A DNA stretch of 64,000 bases, from positions 3,162,001 through 3,226,000 of the forward strand of contig JABRWF010000003.1 in the NCBI GenBank assembly GCA_018343915.1, read 5' to 3'. This DNA is from Agroathelia rolfsii. Its lineage: Eukaryota; Basidiomycota; Agaricomycetes; Amylocorticiales; Amylocorticiaceae. Position 1 is the stretch's first letter; each line of letters starts with the position of its first letter. Below the pieces are notes generated by a model that worked only from the letters and a program-made list of their open reading frames with translations, had not been told where the DNA came from and made no database searches. The translations under genes and the position numbers were made by a program. Of the stretch, positions 13,773 to 24,599 are shown in pieces.

Positions 13773-15138
13773 TTACTTCGTGCGCTTATAGATCTTGTCC
13801 AGGAAACTCTTGAAAACCTGCCTCTTCAAGTGTGGGCTTCCATCTGTGGCTGCGGCACCATCCTCAGGAATAGTCTCGATCAAACCCATAATCTTCTTGT
13901 AAGATTCCTCCTCATACTTGGCGTAGCGCTCGTGCAGACCAACTTCCTTGAAGACATCCTTGACCTTTTGCTCCTTGGCAGCATCCTTCTGTCCGTAGTT
14001 CTCGTCGAGGATCTTGCGCTGCGCGGGAGAAGTGTAAGCCAGTGCCGTGTTAATACACCAGGAGCATTTGTTGTCAATGATATCCGTCCCAATCTTGCCA
14101 ATCTGCTCGGGCGTGCCGGAGTAGTCAAGCCAATCATCTTGCACCTGGAAATATTCACCCAGAGGAAGGAGAATGTCGAGCGCAAGCTGATAGGGGTCTT
14201 TCGATCCAGATGCGGGGGAAGGTGTGTGCGTTATACCGGTCGTGAGCATAGCAAGAGCAACAGGGAGATAGAAGGAGTAGTATGCCGTCTTGTAACGCAC
14301 AATGAATGCATGCCTAGATAGGAATGAATTGGTTAGTGATCAATCACGTCACAAGACTCGTGAAGTCCAATACTTTTGTAAGGAGAACTTTTTAAGATCA
14401 ACTGAATCCTCTGGTGCTGTAATCAAATCTACAAGCTGGCCCATCTCGGTTTGGTAAGCGGTCTAGATGAGAATAAAAGGCAGGTCAAATATTCTGTTAC
14501 ACTCAACAATCTATGGTGCATGACAGACCTCATGGAATAGTTCCACAAGATCGATATAATACGACTCCTGACGGAAGTGCTTCTTGAGAAGCCGATAGAT
14601 GGCAGACTCAAGCAAGAAAGAGTCGTTGACTGCAATGTTGCCAACACCCGCAAGGCGAAACCAGCAGGGCTGTCCGCGACGTGTGATCGACTGATCCATG
14701 AGATCGTCCGATACCAGAAAAAGTGCTTGAAGCTAAAAAAAGTATTCCCAATTCATCTAAATCACGTAAAGAATGGTGAGATAAAATTTACGTACCAGTT
14801 CAACACACCATCCTAAGACGGCTGCCTTGAAGTACTCATCTTCGGTCAGCGGTCTGCCCTTCAAGATTTCGGTAGAGTCGACCACGGACAAGCCGCGATT
14901 TAACTTTCCACCTGGGACATTATAATCCAAGTTCTGTTTACGTGATGCACGAGGTTGATTGAGCGAAGAGGGTCGCAATAATAAGTTGGTATGATGTACT
15001 GACTCTTGCATACCACTCGACTGCGTCTTTGGGCATAGATTCTGATACAAAGTGATCTACTAACTCCTTACGGATGATGGTGTAGACATCCTCGAATTTC
15101 TTGCGCGCTTGCGCCTTAGACAGATTGGATGCAGACAT
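13773..15138 (-). CDS. ERG20: farnesyl diphosphate synthase
   Basis: Trans-prenyltransferase making farnesyl diphosphate from IPP and DMAPP for sterols, quinones, dolichols and terpenes; cytosolic. About six exons from [19 protein letters not shown]. First aspartate-rich motif DDLMD is in [20 protein letters not shown]; the second is DDWLD in [33 protein letters not shown] and the basic C-terminus ending KIYKRTK match eukaryotic FPPS rather than GGPPS. The residue five before the first DDxxD is Leu where many eukaryotic enzymes have Phe or Tyr (the -4 Phe is kept). Length is close to the usual 350 aa. Confidence 0.92.
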
Positions 15139-15601
15139 CGCAATGCTCGCGGTTGACTGAAGGGGCCGTCAGATAGATGGTGGTGTGGACGTATGAGGAG
15201 TAGAAGGCAACGAGGCTAGTAGCTGTGTTTATGTACTAATTCGCACATGGCAATTTATGACATTCTCAATCGATCACACCACTTTAGTCGACGGCCGCAA
15301 ATCATCAATAATGCATCAATCACGAATCGTACTATCCGGCATTATCACCTGTTGCACCCACGTAGTCTAATTAGGTCATACGATGTTCATGATGTTGTAA
15401 ATTGAGCGGTGGGTGGTAGTGGCATTGAGGTACTGACTACGTAATATGCGTAAGTAATATATTAAAACAGTATTTCGTGAGTGGACGAGTGAGTGCAGTA
15501 ACGAAAGCATGAAGTGTGAAGGCCGAAAACAAACACCATTAACGTAAACCCAAGGTAGTACTTTTCGAAGAGAATCGGGTAACAGATAAAGGCCGAGGAG
15601 T
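15139..15601. other. intergenic spacer (FPPS promoter / HSP60 3' side)
   Basis: This stretch holds the ERG20 upstream region and the 3' flank of HSP60. No further gene or clear element was recognised. Confidence 0.6.
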
Positions 15602-17547
15602 TTAGAAGCCGCCCATGCCCATACCGCCCATACCGCCACCCATGGGGGGAGCAGGCTTCTCCTCCTCAGCCTCAACAACGCATGCCTCGCTCGTGAAGAG
15701 CAGACTAGCAACACCTGAGGCATCAACTAAGGCAGTACGGACGACCTTGAGGGGGTCGACGATACCGGTCTTGATCATGTCAACATACTCGCCCTTAGCA
15801 GCATCATAGCCCATGCTGAATTGCTCAGGCTTGCCGTAGTTGTTCAATATAGTGCCAACAATGACGCTCGACTCCTCACCAGCATTGTTGAGGATGGTGC
15901 GAGCAGGGTTGGTAATAGCCCTACGAATGATGTTGACACCGAGATCCTGGTCGAAGTTGGCGGTGGGGATGGGTTTAGCGTCAGGGCTCGTGGGGTGAGA
16001 GCCGGAGCCGGGAGAGTTGGTGGCCAGAGACAAGCTAGCCTTGAGCAGAGCAACACCACCACCAGGGAGGATACCCTCCTCAACAGCAGCGCGGGTAGCG
16101 TTGAGGGCGTCATCGTAGCGGTCCTTTTTCTCACCGACTTCAACCTCGCTGGACCCACCAACCTTGATGACGGCAACACCACCGCTAAGCTTGGCGAGAC
16201 GCTCCTGGAGCTTGGTCTTGTCGAAGTCGCTAGTGGTTGGGTCGGAGATGAGGCTGCGGATTTGCTCGCAGCGGGCCTGAATGGACTCCTTCGAGCCGTC
16301 ACCGTTGAGGATAATCGTGTCCTCCTTGGTGATGGTGATAGAGCCAGTAGAACCGAGGAGGTCGGGTGTAGCACGCTCAAGCTTAATGTCTAGCTCGTCC
16401 GTGAAGCAGGTGCCACCAGTCAAGATGGCAAGGTCACCAAGGATGGACTTGCGGTTGTCACCGAAGCCGGGTGCCTTGACGGCAGCGACTTGGAGTTGGC
16501 CGCGGAGCTTATTGAGGATGCAAGCAGCCAGAGCCTCACCATCAACGTCTTCAGCAATGATGACCAATGGGCGACGAGCCTGAGCGGCGGCCTCGAGAGA
16601 GGGAAGAATATCCGCAAGCTGCGAAATCTTCTTCTCGCTCAAAAGGATGAGGGGCTTCTCAAACTCGACCTTCTGGGCCTTGACATCGGTGATAAAGTAA
16701 GGACTAATGAAACCACGGTCGAAGCGCATGCCTTCTGTGATTTCAATCTCGTCTTCAATAGTCCTGCCCTCTTTAACGGTGATGACACCCTCCTTGCCAA
16801 CCTTCTCCATGGCCTGGGCAATGAGGTTGCCGACGTGGGCGTCACCGTTGGCAGAGATGGTCGCGACCTGGGCAATCTCAGCCGTGGTAGTAATTGTCTT
16901 GGTGTTTGAGGTGAGGAAGTCGACGACGCGCTCGACGGCGGCTTGAGAGCCGCGGCGGAGGTCCATGGGGTTGCAGCCAGCAGCGACGTTCTTGACACCC
17001 TCGGAGTAGATGGCACGAGCTAGCACAGTGGCAGTTGTTGTACCATCACCGGCAATCTCGTTTGTCTTCTGGGCAACGTCCTGAACGAGACTGTATTACA
17101 AAGTATGCATTATAAGCCAAAACCCAAGAGCGGGACCAACGCGTCCGAACATACCGAGCACCCAAGTTCTCGAACTTATCTTTCAGTGTAATAGACTTGG
17201 CAACAGAGACACCATCTAAAACATATACTTCAATAAGCGCTTACGAAAAAAGTAGGCGTGCATATTACCTTTGGTAATCTTGGGGCCGCCGAAAGACTGT
17301 TCAATAATAACATTGCGTCCTAGACTACGTGTTCAAATTTGAACCCAGATTTGCGCAATAAAAGACGCCTACCCTTAGGTCCTAAGGTGACACTGACAGC
17401 ATTGGCAAGGACGTCGACACCCTTGAGTATGCTAGCACGGCCCTCGTTGGAAAACTTAATTTCCTTGTGAGCTCCGCGTGTCAAGTTCGGCTTGCGCGCA
17501 GCAGCACGACGAAGAGCGCGAGTCGAGGAAGAGGAAACTTGATGCAT
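15602..17547 (-). CDS. HSP60: mitochondrial chaperonin HSP60
   Basis: Group I chaperonin (GroEL type) that folds imported proteins in the mitochondrial matrix. The N-terminus [19 protein letters not shown] is an Arg/Ser-rich presequence. The mature part begins [18 protein letters not shown] and holds the ATP-binding signatures [12 protein letters not shown] and GDGTTT(A) at the split exon region near 17030; the later apical domain gives [19 protein letters not shown] and the hallmark [12 protein letters not shown]. The protein ends in a Gly-Met tail ([12 protein letters not shown]) like other HSP60s. Four exons: three short ones encode the first 100 or so residues and one long exon covers the rest. 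The start at 17547 is the first ATG before the presequence. A heat shock element stands 144-161 bp upstream. Confidence 0.97.
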
Positions 17548-17690
17548 GGTAAACCAAAGAACCTGGAAGGGGAGGGAATTAGGAGAAGGGTGGAGAAGGT
17601 AGAGGGACGAGGTGAAGTGCAGAGCAAGAGCAATTGCCGGCACATTCCTCAGTTTTAGCTGTTCGCTTATGTCATAGTCGCGGTCACGGG

Positions 17691-17708
17691 GAATTTTCGC
17701 GAAGTTTC
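17691..17708. promoter_or_regulatory. four-unit heat shock element
   Basis: GAAnnTTCnnGAAnnTTC is present without mismatch, the binding site of trimeric Hsf1. It lies about 150 bp upstream of the HSP60 start codon, so heat or stress induction of HSP60 is expected. Confidence 0.75.
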
Positions 17709-17864
17709 CCGGGTCATGTCGCATGTAATGAAAACGTCGCGATTAGTAAGAAACACCACTACAGAATACAGCTAAGAAGAAGCGGAGTAAAAATGTCAGT
17801 AGACGTATATATAATGTTTTTATAGAATAATTTTGGTTGTTTGGCTCTGGAGAGATGCAAAAAA

Positions 17865-17937
17865 AGCCCCATACCAGATTTGAACTAGTGACCTCATCAT
17901 TACAAGTGATGCGCTCTAACCACTGAGCTAAAAGGGC
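17865..17937 (-). tRNA. tRNA-Thr (anticodon UGU)
   Basis: A 73-nt cloverleaf on the minus strand: acceptor GCCCTTT with ATGGGGC (one U-U and one G-U pair), D arm GCTC...GAGC, anticodon arm CATCA-CTTGTAA-TGATG giving UGU, and T arm ACTAG-TTCAAAT-CTGGT. The A box (TAGCTCAGTGG) and B box (GTTCAAATC) are standard. No intron is present. A run of T follows the 3' end directly and serves as RNA polymerase III terminator. Confidence 0.93.
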
Positions 17938-18170
17938 GATATCATTACGGCCATCATTATATAATCTCAATAACTACTAGAGACTATCAGATCGATTGAA
18001 GTCAAATTCAGCGTCCTCAAATACAGGAGTTTAACAGAATGGGTCATGTCTGAGAAAATTTGAATTATTTCATACATAGAATGCTAAGTATTTGATTCAC
18101 TCTTAGAAGCAAACTAAAGCATTCGTTCCTTATAACGTGTCCTGACGATTATTATACCCTTGTCTAAATT

Positions 18171-20801
18171 CTAGGAACTCCCGCTCCAAGAGCATTGCTT
18201 CTGCACATCGTCTGGTAATGTAAGCTTGGCTAAGTTTGAAGGTTGTACGGCTAATTGGAAAAGGCCACCGGCAGCCATGTGCCCTATGTTAAGCTGGGTT
18301 AGTATATATCCTCCACCGACCTTGAAACACTTGATTTTACTTACACTGCAAGTGACAGTGAACTATGCGAGTACCAATCTTCCCTTAGAAAAGAATTGTG
18401 AATGAAAAAAATTATTAACTCACAAGCCCAATACCCTGGGTTATCGGTTATGATACGTATGACCATCCAGTTGAATGCTGGAATGAGAAAGACGTCTCTC
18501 CTGTCATGGCAGCGTTAGAAACACAATAAAACTATATATCGGTATACTAGGTACGGTACCTCAACGGGTTTGTGGTATTCAAAAACTGCCCAGTATAAAG
18601 GCCAGGTCCTTGCCCCAAAATCCATGGCTGGAGAAATTGAATTAGCTTCTTGCTATCATAGGATTGCAGAACGAATGAATCGCAAACCTTATACCCATGT
18701 CTAGGAGAATACCCAATAAATAAGAGGATAGTGACAGTAAAATCATTTGAAACGACCCACAAATGGAATGGATGGTCTCCATCGTCAAGGTTGTTCATAA
18801 CAAAGTCCATTGCTACAACATCATCAACGGCGGTTATGAGCTGGTCGCTGAATAAATCAGATAGAATAAGTAAGATGAGAATGTAAGAGTAACATAGAAG
18901 TTACTTACATATCGTAGTTTATTGAGCTGAAGGTCGTGTTTTCAGCAACGCTAGTAGTCAGCGTCGATTGGGACCCTAGAGGGGACCAGCTTGTGCTATT
19001 GATGAATGCCCTCCAGTTCTGTTCATTAGTTCGCTGGATTGAGAACGTCCACGGGACCTGATGTGCCACCGTTGATGGTGCATTGATCACATCCGCTGGA
19101 ACCAGAGTGGTAGCATCAAGATCAGGCAGAGAGACGCCCGGGCCGGGATCAGAATTTTGCAAAGACATGTCAGGCGTCGAGTCATTTGAGCCGTCATAGC
19201 GCAGTATCCCGAACTGGTTAGGGTTCAATGCTTCACTAGAGGAAATTTAAGACGTGATGAAGCAAGCTAAGCTACCTTTTGCCAGTAACTCGAACACTTA
19301 CTTTGTGTATGCATACATAGTTTGATTCATGATCGCTCTCATCCAGTATGCTGACTGTGTTTGATTGGTCCTCAATAGAACACTGTACCGTTGGGCTACC
19401 TGCACCGTTACGCCTGCGACTTCGATAGGCTCGATAGCTGTGCCGTCGGCCTCGATGACTGTAAGGGGATGGCCATCGACCGAGAAGCGGATAGGAGTGA
19501 ATGATCCGGAGTTAATGAGTCTTAGACGGTACCTGAAAGTAGATCATATACAAGGTTCAGGTGCGACGTGAAAAGCGCACGTTTGACCAATGCACGCACG
19601 TCTTATTAGTTGTCAGTGAAAAGTTGAAATACGAGCCCTGACCGTCACACGACTGATCAGGGAATGCATAACACGCGGAAAACTGTCCGATGCCGTTGAT
19701 TGTTCCGGCATCAGGAACGGGTTCAGATGCGACCTCTACATCATCGTCCTAAGTTTGCATGGTTAAAATTCTTCTCATCCGAAAGACACATGACATCGCA
19801 CGTGTGTGAAAACTTACAGCGAGATAAGCTGCCAGCAAAGTTGGCGACCAGGTGTTGTAAACATCGGAAAGCTGAACGATTATGTCTTGCTCATACTGGG
19901 GGACGGTCTCATTCGTAGAGTGAACGATTATAGGGCCCACCAGACCGTCACTGCAGGTTATCAGATCCAAAAAAGTCGGGACTGATCAGTATGGAAGCTA
20001 AACTTACGTATACTGAGTCGCAGTATGGGCACTAAAATTATCATGAGATATAAAAATCTACCTTTATAAATTGTAACATACTGCCACCAAGTTGTTCCAA
20101 CCCAGTTTTGCATAGTAAAATTATATGTCATTGTTTCTCCTGGCGGGATGCCGCATTGTGTGATAGCTTCAGATCCATCGTAATAGTTAGTACCATTCTG
20201 ATATAGGCCATGCCAGTGGATTGTACTGTTTCATGTGTTAGCAATTGAGGCTAGATATAAGGCCGGCTATAGCTACGTTGTATCATTTTCGAGTGCATTT
20301 GTGACATGGACGATAATCCTATCTTGAGAGTTAGCTTCGATGACAGGTCCAGGTGACATGCCTACAAAAAGAGCCGTCAAGATAAGTGAGTAGAACAAGG
20401 CCCAAAGCCATACCATTTACAACAATCATAGGCTTGGTTACGCCTACGGGTGCCGCATTAACGAGAGAGACAGTCCAGTTGTATTCTCGCGTGGTGGGTG
20501 CAGAAGTGACTTTAAATGATGGATCGAGCGTGAACTGTGAGGTATTTACAAGTTGATCCAGAGATAGGGTAGGAGTGGTGGAAGAGTTCGATGAGGAGGA
20601 CGAAGAGGCTGATCCATGATGCTTCTTAAGACCAAGACCAAGACCTAAACCCAGTGCCAGAGTAAGCACGACAAGAAGCAGGAAAGCGCCGAGCAGTAAC
20701 TGCGTTAATGGTCGCCTATGTGAGCGTGACGACCCTGGCTGGACTGGAATATCTGTCTGAGCGGCCAGGTGCAAGTCCTTGTCTGAGCTCGAACGATTCA
20801 T
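18171..20801 (-). CDS. membrane-anchored multicopper oxidase
   Basis: Laccase/ferroxidase-like copper oxidase, probably a type II membrane protein: a cytosolic N-terminus of about 30 residues, then one TM helix ([20 protein letters not shown]) and a Ser-rich linker. All four copper motifs are found: [32 protein letters not shown] and FHCHLQWH. The third motif needs a 13-nt microexon (18688-18700, ACATGGGTATAAG) that supplies its second histidine pair; without it the frame reads HPFHLW and loses the site. A dozen or so exons, start at 20801, stop TAG at 18171. After the last His the sequence is MAAGGLF, so the type 1 copper axial position (+5) falls on Gly. Many N-glycosylation sequons support an extracellular catalytic part. 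The substrate (phenols or Fe2+) cannot be told from the sequence. Confidence 0.88.
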
Positions 20802-21116
20802 TTCTTTGCATTGTCGTCGTTAGCAGTCGCATAGGGGCCAGGAAACACAAAAAGTTGGACTCACATTGAGACTCTAGGATTGCGACATGATACTAAATGC
20901 CCTATTGTCTATATACCATATCTCTGGACATCAGACTCGATGCGGCATTTTCTTGATTATGAAGCACCAGATGCGCAATTGAGTGCACTGGCCACGAACG
21001 TGCTCCCGGAGCAACTCCAAGGCACAGTCCCCACATGACTTGCTTTGATCGTTTAGACACCTTTGTAGCTATAAGAGCCCATCTAAAAGGTCCCTGGTCG
21101 TATCAGACTTTTCGCA

Positions 21117-22980
21117 ATGTCCAAGTACGCTATTGCCCTCTCAATCCTCTTCTCTACTGCGGTGCCAACTGTCCAGGCTGCGATTGCATCTGTGTGTACT
21201 TGGATCACTACAGGCTCGTGTCAAAAATCGACTAACGTATCGCATTTGCCAGTCGTTTGCTCCGCCTTCGACTGGACCTCTTGTGCAGTCTGGCAACTAC
21301 ACCGGCTGGTCGAACAGTACTTTGCCAAAGTATGATGTAATCTCCGGAAAGGCATTCGATCGTTTCATCCAAATTTGGCTCGAGAACACGGATTTTAGTG
21401 TGAGTAAGAAATTAACGACCATTTCAACGTATATTTAGATGTGTTGTTTTTAGACTGCCGCAGCGAGCCCCGTCTTTGAACAGCTTGCCCAGCAGGGTCT
21501 GTTGCTCACTTCATACCATGCGGTTACACATCCTTCAGAACCCAATTGTAAGTGCTCACAGGTTTTTTATCATGCTTGCTCTCAATGTGGTCCTAGATAT
21601 TGCGGCTATTGGTGGTGACTTTTTTGGTCTTGGGGATGATGAGTACGCATACATTCATCGTTCAAGCCTGATTCTCCGAGGACTCAACATTTGTTCTTTT
21701 TCAGCTACTATCACATCCCTTCCAACATCAGCTCTATCGTCGATATTCTTGAGTCGAGGAACATAAGCTGGGCCTCATATGCCGAGAACCAGCCATGGGA
21801 TGGATATCCTGGCTTCAAGTGAGGGGTTTCGATATCAGGCCACAGTTCCTAATGCTAACTCGTCCCTCCCCTTGCCCGGTCTCCCAAAGCTATACATCCC
21901 ATAACTATCTCAACTCATCGGCCCCCCCTTATGCTTACTATGTTCGCAAGCATACTCCTACCACTATTTTTGACTCTATCAACGCGAACTCATCCCGCAA
22001 TTACCGAGTTCGCAATTTCAACGACTTTGCCAATGATGCCGTCAACTCGACCTTGCCTCAATGGTCATTTATTACTCCTAATATGGTCAGGATACCAAAC
22101 ATCTTTTATCACCTTCATCTGTATCTAATCCTCACCAATAGGTTAATGATGCTCATGACACTACGATTGAATTTGCCTCGGATTGGCTCTCCTACTGGCT
22201 AGTGCCTCTTCTCAACGACACCCGTTTCAATGACGACAAGACCATCATCTTGCTGACTTTTGACGAAAATGAAACTTACGACACTGAGAACTTTGTCTAT
22301 ACCTTAATCCTCGGTGGTGCTCTTCCATCAGAGCTCAGGAATTCGACAGACTCCACCTTCTATACTCATTACTCAGCCCTGAGTACCGTCCAGGCTAACT
22401 GGGATCTGCCAAGCCTTGGTCGTCAGGATACCAACAAGTCAGCCACACTTTTGGGCTTTAGAAGATTTACGTTTCTAACACAAAACAATATAGAACCATG
22501 AGCAATGTATTTGACTTTGTCGCCAAGCTAACCGGATACGCCAACGTGAATGTGACCAACAAGCCCTTGACTAACCTTACCGGCATCTATGCTGGCCCCC
22601 TCAGTTCGTCATATCCCCCTATCGCTTAAATTGTGCGCATATACTGACAGTGCTATATCTCAGACGCTGAGATATACACGCCTTTCACGGCACCTAACAC
22701 CTCCGCCGTGGGTGCTGGTACTAAATCCGTGTACGTTGCGCCTGGAGTGAACCAATCCATCACTCAAGCATCATTATCTTCTCCCGTCAACTTGACTTCT
22801 CAAAATGAAACAAACCCTTGGGCGCTGAGCACGGCTGCTGCTTCCAATTCTTCTTCCTCTGCGTCCCCCTCAAATAGCAGCAGCCACTCTGGTGCGATGC
22901 ACTTGTTGGCCGGTTCAGGCCTTACTACAATGGTCCTTGCAACTGGGATACTGCTCGGTGCTGTCGTTGCGTTATTATAA
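21117..22980 (+). CDS. GPI-anchored acid phosphatase (phosphoesterase family)
   Basis: Secreted phosphatase of the PF04185 phosphoesterase family, related to fungal phosphate-repressible acid phosphatases. Signal peptide MSKYAIALSILFSTAVPTVQA is followed by an intron and then SFAPPSTGPLV. The metal and substrate region IQIWLENTDF contains the conserved ENxxF; further core pieces are SYHAVTHPSEPN, YYHIPSNISSIVDILE, WASYAENQPWDGYPG and ILLTFDENETYD. The C-terminus is Ser/Asn-rich and ends in a hydrophobic helix (LTTMVLATGILLGAVVALL), the pattern of GPI attachment, so the enzyme should sit on the cell wall or membrane. About nine exons. It is divergent from the multicopper oxidase with roughly 315 bp between starts; both are cell-surface enzymes and may share that promoter region (inference). 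Confidence 0.9.
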
Positions 22981-23213
22981 ATAGCTTGTCCAGTCCCTTA
23001 AAATTTCATTCAATGTAACTAGTTATTATCAGTATTGACCAAGAGGAGGTAGAACGTGTTAATTGCTCTAGATATAATCGAATCTTTCCCACGCCATCCA
23101 TCAGTGGCGCAGAAAAGATAAGATGCGTTAAAGAATTCATCTTAGGTTAGAAGTTATTGAACTCAGATTATCAACGTGAACATAATTTTGCTATCAACTT
23201 GGACCACAACACC

Positions 23214-24459
23214 ATGTCCACAGAACCCGAGATCGACCTCGACGATCTTTTTCCAGTCTGTGCCTCATTTTATCTGGCATTTCTGTCTCTGCTGCTTTAA
23301 TAATCATATAGTCCATGTCACTGTTCTATCACCTCTTTCCCAATATGAATCAAGGAACCACCTCGACCGCCGTCTCCTGAGCCTACAACCGTGATCTACG
23401 AGCGTGAAGACGTAAGAGATGGTGATGTAACAGCTGAAGATGATTCAGAACACACAAATTCTTCAAGTTGGAATCAAATCAGGCTGCGCCTTGTAGGATC
23501 CCATCCGTTATGGGGGCACTACTTGCAAGTTGCGGTTTTGCCTAACATTCTTTTTCGGACACTAACCTCAATACCTTCGTCTTTTTCTTTTTTGATTTAT
23601 ACTTACTATAGATGGAATGCTGCTAGAGCAATCGCCGCCTTCTTGGACACCAACACAAATTTGTATGCTGGACGACGTGTGCTGGAACTGGGAGCTGGTG
23701 CTGGGTTGCCCTCACTTATTACTATTAAAAATGGAGCCGCCCAAGTCTGCTTTTCGCTCAAATACAAACAAATAATACGATAATTGATTATGGTTGGTGC
23801 CCAGGTAGCTATCACCGACTATCCGGATGAAGCTCTCGTGGAAAATATTAAATTTAATGTTGCAAAAAATACATCCGACGAGGAGAGAAAAAGAGTTCAT
23901 GTTTCGGTAAATTCATATTCTATCTTAAACAGTTGGTTTGCAGCTAATAATATGTCTTTGTGCTTTCTTAGGGATATATCTGGGGTCAACCTATCCAACG
24001 AATACAGTCGTCCGAGAATGAGAGCTTTGACCTCGTCATCCTCTCTGATCTAATTTTCAACCACTCTCAGGTATGTGATGCAATACTATTTGGTCTACTC
24101 TCAAGTTTTCTGAAGCATGTACACTCAGCACACGGCTCTACTAAAAACATGTGACATGGCGCTCTCTCAAAATGCTTCATTACCCGCAGAGTCGCGACCG
24201 TGCATCCTGGTGTTTTACACGCACCATCGACCTCATTTGGCTGAACAAGACTTAGCATTTTTTGATTTCGCTAAAGAACAAGGGTGGAATTGTGAAGAAA
24301 TCTATACAAAGCGCTTCGATGTGAGTGAGATATGATTTTGATGATTGGACGACCTGGTGTTCAATATGCTCTGTGTAGCCCATGTTCCCTGAAGACCCTG
24401 GAGAAGCTGACGTTCGTGCGACAGTTCATGGTTGGAAGTTGACTCGCAACACAAGTTGA
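23214..24459 (+). CDS. EFM7: EFM7-like protein methyltransferase
   Basis: Class I SAM-dependent methyltransferase of the Nnt1/EFM7 group, which in yeast methylates the N-terminus and Lys2/3 of elongation factor 1A. About six exons. The N-terminus is acidic (MSTEPEIDLDDLF). The family motif HPLWGHYLWNAARAIAAFLD joins over an intron; SAM motif I is VLELGAGAGLPSL, followed by VAITDYPDEALVENIKFN, and the active-site-like FDLVILSDLIFNHSQH. The C-terminal FYTHHRPHLAEQDLAFF is typical of the family. It is convergent with the FAD monooxygenase, about 140 bp apart. Assignment to EFM7 rather than another nicotinamide-N-methyltransferase-like member is by motif only. Confidence 0.85.
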
Positions 24460-24599
24460 AAGACTTTTGAGCACCCATGGACTGTATTTATTCACGATAA
24501 ATTTAGTTTGCGCAAGAGAGGGGCTGCTTTCGCCAATAAGATTGTGTTATGATAATTGTTCACATGGATGTTCATAACTAAGTGGATTAGTTGATATAA

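Noticed and set aside
13773..15138. GGPP synthase instead of FPP synthase
   Set aside because: RRGQPCWF after the first motif, DDWLD and the C-terminal KIYKR are of the FPP synthase type.
15821..16393. Long plus-strand frame of 190 codons inside HSP60, and a second minus frame of 178 codons
   Set aside because: Shadows of a GC-biased, strongly conserved coding sequence; translations are low complexity and without domains.
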